DNA of 64,000 nucleotides from Yamagishiella unicocca. Its lineage: Eukaryota > Chlorophyta > Chlorophyceae > Chlamydomonadales > Volvocaceae. The stretch lies in the NCBI GenBank assembly GCA_003116995.1, contig BDSL01000026.1, positions 992,001-1,056,000 of the forward strand, read 5' to 3'. Shown here one piece after another: positions 59,401-64,000 of the stretch (position 1 is the stretch's first letter; every line of letters starts with the position of its first letter). The notes beneath the pieces were generated by a model. It did not search any database and was not told the origin of the DNA. It saw nothing but the letters and a program-made list of their open reading frames with translations. Made by a program: the position numbers and the translations under genes.

Positions 59401-62400
59401 GCGGTGCCACAAATGGTTGTCAGTGGGTACCCACGTGCGTTTCCATCTCAAAGTGGCATCTCGCACCAATACTCGTCGGGAGAAAACGTTGAAGCCGCTG
59501 TCCTTACGGAACTCGAGTATACTCATGTTCCATGCGACTGTCAAAATGCGCTGCGTGCACACCCAGCGGAAACATTACGTCGATGCAACATCTCCTGTAA
59601 CCGTTACAACAAAATCTCCAGTTCGTCATGCAAACGGGTATCATGCTGACCGGAGCACGAACTTAAAGGCATTCACACCCAATCTAGCAAGCCGTACATC
59701 GCTCGATAAACGACCTGCTTATTTGAGCCAACGAGCATCACATACAAAATCCCTCGCACATTTAAGCACCACCGCACTAACGGCCTTACATAGGTTGCCG
59801 CAGCTTGTTGTCGTGGAGGGATTTCGGTCCTTGATGATGGAGGCCTCTGCTGTTGGAGGCCCCAGCACCACGGCGCACTTGCCGTACACGTCGGTAGATG
59901 ACATCTTTCGGCTCGTTTCGTACAAATCGCCGCCATCGCTCGCTCCGCTGCTGGCCTGGGATGTAGGCGCGTGATTTACGTTGCACTCGCCCGCCGGCTG
60001 GCTGCCGGCAGGTGCGAGCAAATCCCACCAGTCGGAGCGGTAGGACAAGTCCTTGGAGACCTCTTCCGGCCGATGGAAGCAGCGGACCTGGATATCGAAA
60101 AGGTAAGCAGGCGCTCATCACGCTGGTAAAGGCATGCGTCATGAAGCGACGAACGCAGAACCTGTGATGCTACCAGGAAATATTTCTCGCCGCTTACTTG
60201 GAGCATAACACCCGCATCACCGGCCTTCAGCCTCCTGGCTGCGGAGGCTACGACGCTGGCTGGCTGGCACACGATGGCCTCTAACTGCACAACCGCCCAG
60301 GCATGCTTGGGGCCGACTACACCGCGGTTCTTGGTCTGCAATAGGCACCGAAGTGGAGGTTTGCTCCTTGGCATTAGGGCGGGTACACGACAATCACACT
60401 GCAGACGGGTCTTCCTTGCAAAAGGTAAGGCGGGTCGCATCCACTGGCTCCTATTGACTAACTATGCATGCCACTTCATTAACTGGAAAGGAGAGCGGAT
60501 TAGGATATTTTGGGTTTTCGTTACGTAATAGACATTTTGCTACAGTCTGGGGAATCATTTCGGGACGGCCATGTGTTCTATTCGAGATTCCTCGCGGTTC
60601 AATGCCTTTACTGTGTACGTCACTAACAAGTACAGCGCAAGGTCCGGGCGAGGCATGCGTCCCTTACAAATGCCCTACACCGACCTGCTGCCACCCGCTG
60701 TGGCCCTCAACACCGAAAGCGGTAGGATCCACGTACATGAAATCGCCAATCTGCACAAGCAACACGTACGGGAAATATGGGGCACTGGAGCGTCATCCAA
60801 ATGTGTCGTATAACCATGGATGTTGTTTGGCGACCCACGACATACCAGTGCTTAGCAACAGCAGTGCCGTGTAACAAGTTAGGTTGGACAGCGGGCTAAG
60901 GCGAGCGAGTGGATAAAAAAACCAATGTCTCCAATGTTGCGTAGAAGTCAAGACGAATGAATGACTTGGGTAGAAGTGATGCTGCTTCTAGACAGGTCCT
61001 TGAGGTAAACGGCCGTGGCAGGCAGGGGGGTGGAGGAACATCACGAGCGTGGATCGCGAGGGTATCAGGCGGTAGTACGGGAAAAGGAAAGCGAAGCAAG
61101 GAAGTGATGAGGCCGTAATGGTGCCGTTAACGCAAGTCAGCAGCGACGTGGATGTGCAAGGTAGTGGACATTGTTATGCTCTATAATAATGCACGGCTGA
61201 CCCACGAAAAATCTGAATCACAATTTCTATCGCTTTTGGACGATTTTGCACCGTGAGCTATCGGTTGCGCGTGGGGAACCGCACAACCGCAGTATTTTTT
61301 CGGACAACTGACCCATGGATTTTCGGGGGGCTGATCCATAGAAAACAAGCTATGGATCGGCGATTGCTATCGCGTTTCGCCCATTTTGCACCTTGGGATA
61401 TCGATTGCGCTTGGGGAATAGCGCAACTGCAGCTCTTTGTTGGGCAACTGATGACCAATTCACCAAGGGTCGGTCAAAGGCGGATATTGGCCGCACATAA
61501 GGCTGCTACACGGTGTGGCTTTGGCCGGTGTTGGGCCTAGCGATCTACATGCTGTGGGTGGTACTACAGACTTCGCCTTGCGTGCTGTCGTCGGGTTAGT
61601 TGCGAGGGTAGGGGTGTCGCTCCGTGCATGACCTGCTTCCAGGATGTCCCCTCTTGTAACGACCGCATTCAAACAAGTATAGCTGCGTTGTGCATTCCGA
61701 GGACTCGCCAAAGTTTAGTACCCCATGATACGGTGCGGTACCTACCCTGTACGTTACACCATCTTTGTTGAATCCTGAGCCGTCGGGCAGCTGTACCGTC
61801 CGAGGAAGCATAGCGGAAGCCTGTGTGTGTGATCCGGCAGATAAGAGGTACATGCAGGCAGGTGTGATGGGAAGGGAGCAGATGGGGTCTTGTACGAACA
61901 AGCAAGTCGCCAATCAACTCGTACAAATCCACGCACATACACACCAGACCGCCCAGCTGATACGGCCGCTGTATCAACACGGCATCTGAGGCGCATTCCA
62001 GCTGCTGTTTCTTGCCTGCCTAGCCACCTGCACCATGCACCCTCACGTCGCCCCGGATGGGTGCTTACTTGGGGACTGGCGCTGAGGGGAGCTCCTACAC
62101 CGGCTGGCAGCCGGCTCCTGCCTCTCGTCTTTGGTAAGCTCAGTACATCCTAAAACGACATTTTTTGCTATCGGTCAGTTCAAGGCCGCCACTCCCTCCT
62201 ATGCCTCCTGTCACCGGGTCCTGCGCTGCCGTCTGGACTGTCCATCATGTTCCGTACATGTTCCGTACGTACGTGTTCCATACGTATCCGTCAACAGCAC
62301 GACTGACGCAAATGTTATTAATACCGTACACTTACTTCGGTTTCTGTCTCTTTCGTCTCCGTCAGTGTCAGGCGAGGTGCCCGATGGTTCTACCTTTTGG

Positions 62401-64000
62401 TTATACCTTCTTTTGCCTGGCAGCAACCTTCCTGGCCCCAAACCCGCCCCATCTACCTCTTGGGCGTATGATCCCAGCTTTAGTTCCTCAATGCGCAGCT
62501 CGCGGAACGCGGTCTGCTGCAAGCAATGTACTTTCCGGTAGATGTAAACGGGCGGAAGTCCAGTTTGGGCGCGCAGGGCGTCGCGCTGTCTCCTTGCCTC
62601 GTCAGCCTGGGGGTTTATAAGAGAATCCGCGAATCCATGGCCGACAAACCGAGGGTGGTGAAGGTGATGGTCCAGCGGAGCGGAGCGGCAAGGAGAAGGA
62701 GCGGAGGCGCGGCTGAGGCGTAGTGGTAGGCAACGTTGACTGTAGCTTAAGTATGGCGCTACAGAAGCGACTAGGTGATACACGGAAAAAAGGCGGCTGG
62801 AGGAGACGCTGGTCGTAAAAGCGCAGGATGCGTGCGTGGCCGTGACAGGAAGTGAATTTAACGGACGGCGAAGCGAGGACCGAAGCGGAGCGCGGCCCAG
62901 AAACGATAAACAGCCCGTGAATGCGAACGAAAGGAGCAGTGTCCCCGGCACAAAGGGACCCGCCCTGTTACGTGTACAAAAGTGTGGGAATTGTAGGCTG
63001 ACCTACCTGAAGAACGGCAAGAAAGACCAAGCGAGCAAAGGTGGCGAGCGTCATGACCGGACGGCGCGGACGAAGGCATGCGACAGGCAGGCGGGGGCAG
63101 AAGGGATGGAGTGAGATGTGCGACGACTATAGACTACGACTATGCAAAAACGGAGAGGAGGAGGATATGGTGCGGGACGGGCACGGCGGGGTACGGCGCG
63201 GATGGGCGACGGACGACAAGCCAAGGGAATGACAAATTGGGATGCGTGTGGCGTGCGGGCTCCCAGGAGCTCCCCACAGCGCCACCGCCCAAACGAGCCA
63301 AAGCACAGAGGCTCGCCGGGGCAATGTGGGCAGGCATACGGCAAGGCGGGCCGGCGGCCAGGGGGCAGGCGGCGGTGGCGGTGGCGGGTTGTTGATGTAG
63401 GTTACAGTGGGTTCCAGACCAAGAGGCGGTGGTGGTGGTGGTGGGATCAGCGGGGCGGCGACTGTAGACCAGGGCGACGGGCCCACGAGTAATCATATCC
63501 CGCCGTGCGGAGGCGGCATGCGGCAAGCATGGGAGTAAACAAGTTGTTTTGTCGTGCATGCATCCCTTAAGGAGGCTTGCGTACCTTAACAGAGATATAA
63601 ATAAGTCATGATCAACAGGTACCTTACCTCAAACTGCTGGGCCTTTCCGCTGTGGCCACACGGGCGGCACAGGCATTCTGCTTGCACCACCTCGGCGACC
63701 GTTGGGCCGTTCAGTGGCAGCACCTCGAGGCACTTGCGCTGCATCCATTCCTTCACCGCAGTCTTGCCAGCTTTCCCTCTTCCACCGCCCTTCCCAAATA
63801 TGAGGTGGCCTCCGCTACCTGCACTGCCTGTCTGAGCCGCGGCGCTGGTTGCATCTATGTGGAACAGCTCGAGGGGGTCAGCGGCGTCGCCCAGCAAAGT
63901 GTCGCAGCCTCGCACCATGGCGCGGACCTTGGAAGGGCAAAGGACCAGGCGTCAGCCAGCGGAATGCTGCGGGGCTAGTGGCGAAGTGATTAGTAGTATC
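50455..64000 (-). CDS. DNMT1/MET1-type cytosine-5 DNA methyltransferase, copy 2 (N-terminus off the right edge)
   Basis: Exons, 5' to 3': 63927-63628, 62606-62457, 61820-61746, 60750-60685, 60335-60198, 60087-59790, 59550-59508, 59459-59431, 59379-59144, 58883-58767, 58446-58240, 57996-57844, 57410-57151, 56678-56550, 56316-56232, 50574-50455. Phases match from BAH1 to 56232. BAH1: [34 protein letters not shown]2: [20 protein letters not shown]...[11 protein letters not shown]. Catalytic motifs: [94 protein letters not shown]. It lacks the frameshift and insertions of copy 1 and is closer to the family consensus around motifs IV and VIII. The exon equivalent to copy 1's 39643-39787 (HPEQHR region) was not found between 56.2 and 50.6 kb, so function is uncertain. 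Confidence 0.85.
50692..50899 (-). mobile_element. L1 3'-end fragment, about 208 bp
   Basis: AGTAACGGTTACACTGGGTT terminus, then family 3' UTR. It lies back to back with the plus-strand fragment at 50925, in the copy 2 gap upstream of the motif X exon. Confidence 0.83.
50925..50979 (+). mobile_element. L1 3'-terminus fragment, about 55 bp
   Basis: cccgatggttctacctcttg ... GTAACCGTCACAACAACAAC; opposite orientation to its neighbour 26 bp away. Confidence 0.78.
51757..52630 (-). mobile_element. 5'-truncated L1-type retrotransposon, about 870 bp
   Basis: GTTGTAACGGTAACAGTGGG terminus, then 3' UTR shortened by a deletion relative to the 27 and 54 kb copies (about 51945-51950). It encodes [14 protein letters not shown] to GPAEVLVDS on minus with small indels. 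Both flanks carry the ATTGCCGG..GAAGCCTGGC module, as though the L1 had inserted into a duplicated or pre-existing repeat. Confidence 0.85.
52841..52912 (+). mobile_element. L1 3'-end fragment, about 72 bp
   Basis: cttgttcagtgtcaggcgat ... ACCGTTACAACA. Confidence 0.8.
52980..54187 (+). mobile_element. Degenerate copy of a second L1 subfamily, about 1.2 kb
   Basis: Broken frames encode [60 protein letters not shown] and [19 protein letters not shown]. The 3' end, GGTCCCACTGTAACAAGTTA then CTACTAC, differs from the main family. Short main-family termini interrupt it near 53252 (tgttgttgtaacggttacag) and 53500 (gtagtagtaattgttacagt). Confidence 0.75.
54217..54356 (-). mobile_element. L1 3'-end fragment, about 140 bp
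   Basis: TTGTTGTAACGGTTACAGTG terminus, then family 3' UTR up to caagttgacagg. Confidence 0.83.
54591..55409 (+). mobile_element. 5'-truncated L1-type retrotransposon, about 820 bp
   Basis: Reads [20 protein letters not shown] through [20 protein letters not shown] to GPAEVLVDS and a stop at 55008-55010, then a ~390-bp 3' UTR ending GTAACCGTTACAACAAAAAA. It defines the family 3' UTR. The 5' junction follows a 20-bp duplication (ctactggggtgccctcaata twice). Confidence 0.88.
55410..56231. other. No gene recognised
   Basis: This lies inside the copy 2 gap between 56232 and 50574. The missing catalytic exon should be on the minus strand here or further left; no HPEQHR-like coding was found. Confidence 0.4.
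62352..62402 (+). mobile_element. L1 3'-end fragment (right-arm counterpart)
   Basis: ctccgtcagtgtcaggcgag ... ggttctaccttttggttata; partner of 28987-29075 with a different junction. Confidence 0.65.
62620..63535. other. Right-arm-specific insertion of about 0.9 kb in a methyltransferase intron
   Basis: In the left arm, acgacaaaacaacttgtt is followed at once by the pyrimidine tract and acceptor of the exon at 28608. In the right arm about 0.9 kb of GC-rich sequence separates them. No terminal repeats or coding family recognised. It contains an L1 terminus near its right end. Confidence 0.65.
63388..63427 (-). mobile_element. L1 3'-terminus fragment, about 40 bp
   Basis: gttgttgatgtaggttacag, then tgggttccagaccaagagg, within the right-arm-specific insertion. 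Confidence 0.65.

Larger units (their letters stand above)
56506..63980 (-). repeat. Right arm of large inverted duplication
   Basis: Inverted partner of 28141-38516. High-identity blocks are 58292-63980 (apart from private insertions) and 56506-57356; the segment 57357-58291 is diverged. It probably continues past base 64000. Confidence 0.92.

Noticed and set aside
27943..64000. Bacterial restriction-modification methyltransferase or contamination
   Set aside because: Multi-exon structure with BAH domains and DNMT1-order motifs is eukaryotic.

Overview
The window looks like nuclear DNA of a volvocine or other chlamydomonadalean green alga. The evidence is GC-rich, Ala/Gly/Pro-rich genes with many short GT-AG introns, a TGTAA-type polyadenylation signal, a MORN-repeat phosphatidylinositol-phosphate kinase of plant/algal type, a ciliary adenylate-kinase-7-like protein, SAND-like exons, and a heavy load of non-LTR and DNA transposons. 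The species cannot be named from the sequence.

1-15 kb is ordinary gene space. A MORN-PIP5K gene (minus strand, C-terminus off the left edge) and an AK7-like gene (plus strand, 9 exons, reconstructed frame closes at 1221 aa) diverge from a 421-bp shared promoter interval. Their introns are full of minisatellites.

15-27.9 kb is gene-poor and repeat-rich: L1-type retrotransposon copies, three isolated SAND-like exons, an uninterrupted 795-bp (ATT)n tract with three ~190-bp tandem repeats next to it, and a tRNA-derived SINE-like element.

27.9-64 kb is dominated by an inverted, tail-to-tail pair of DNMT1/MET1-type cytosine-5 methyltransferase genes (two BAH domains plus catalytic domain). Copy 1 (plus, 27.9-40.2 kb) is decaying: it has a 4-bp frameshift in BAH2, a LINE fragment inside the BAH2 exon and a DNA-transposon-like insertion inside a catalytic exon. 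Copy 2 (minus, 64-50.4 kb) lacks these lesions, so it preserves the empty sites. The arms are near-identical, introns included, over two blocks, but sharply diverged across one segment of the catalytic domain, as expected from gene conversion between older paralogues. Copy 2 appears to lack the exon just before motif X; the gap there is packed with L1 copies. Between the arms lie a PIF/Harbinger element with TAA target duplication, a small foldback MITE, a SWIM-finger-like fragment and many 5'-truncated L1 copies ending in a GTAACCGTTAC palindrome.

Exon boundaries were inferred by eye from splice dinucleotides, phase continuity and family alignment from memory; no searches were run.
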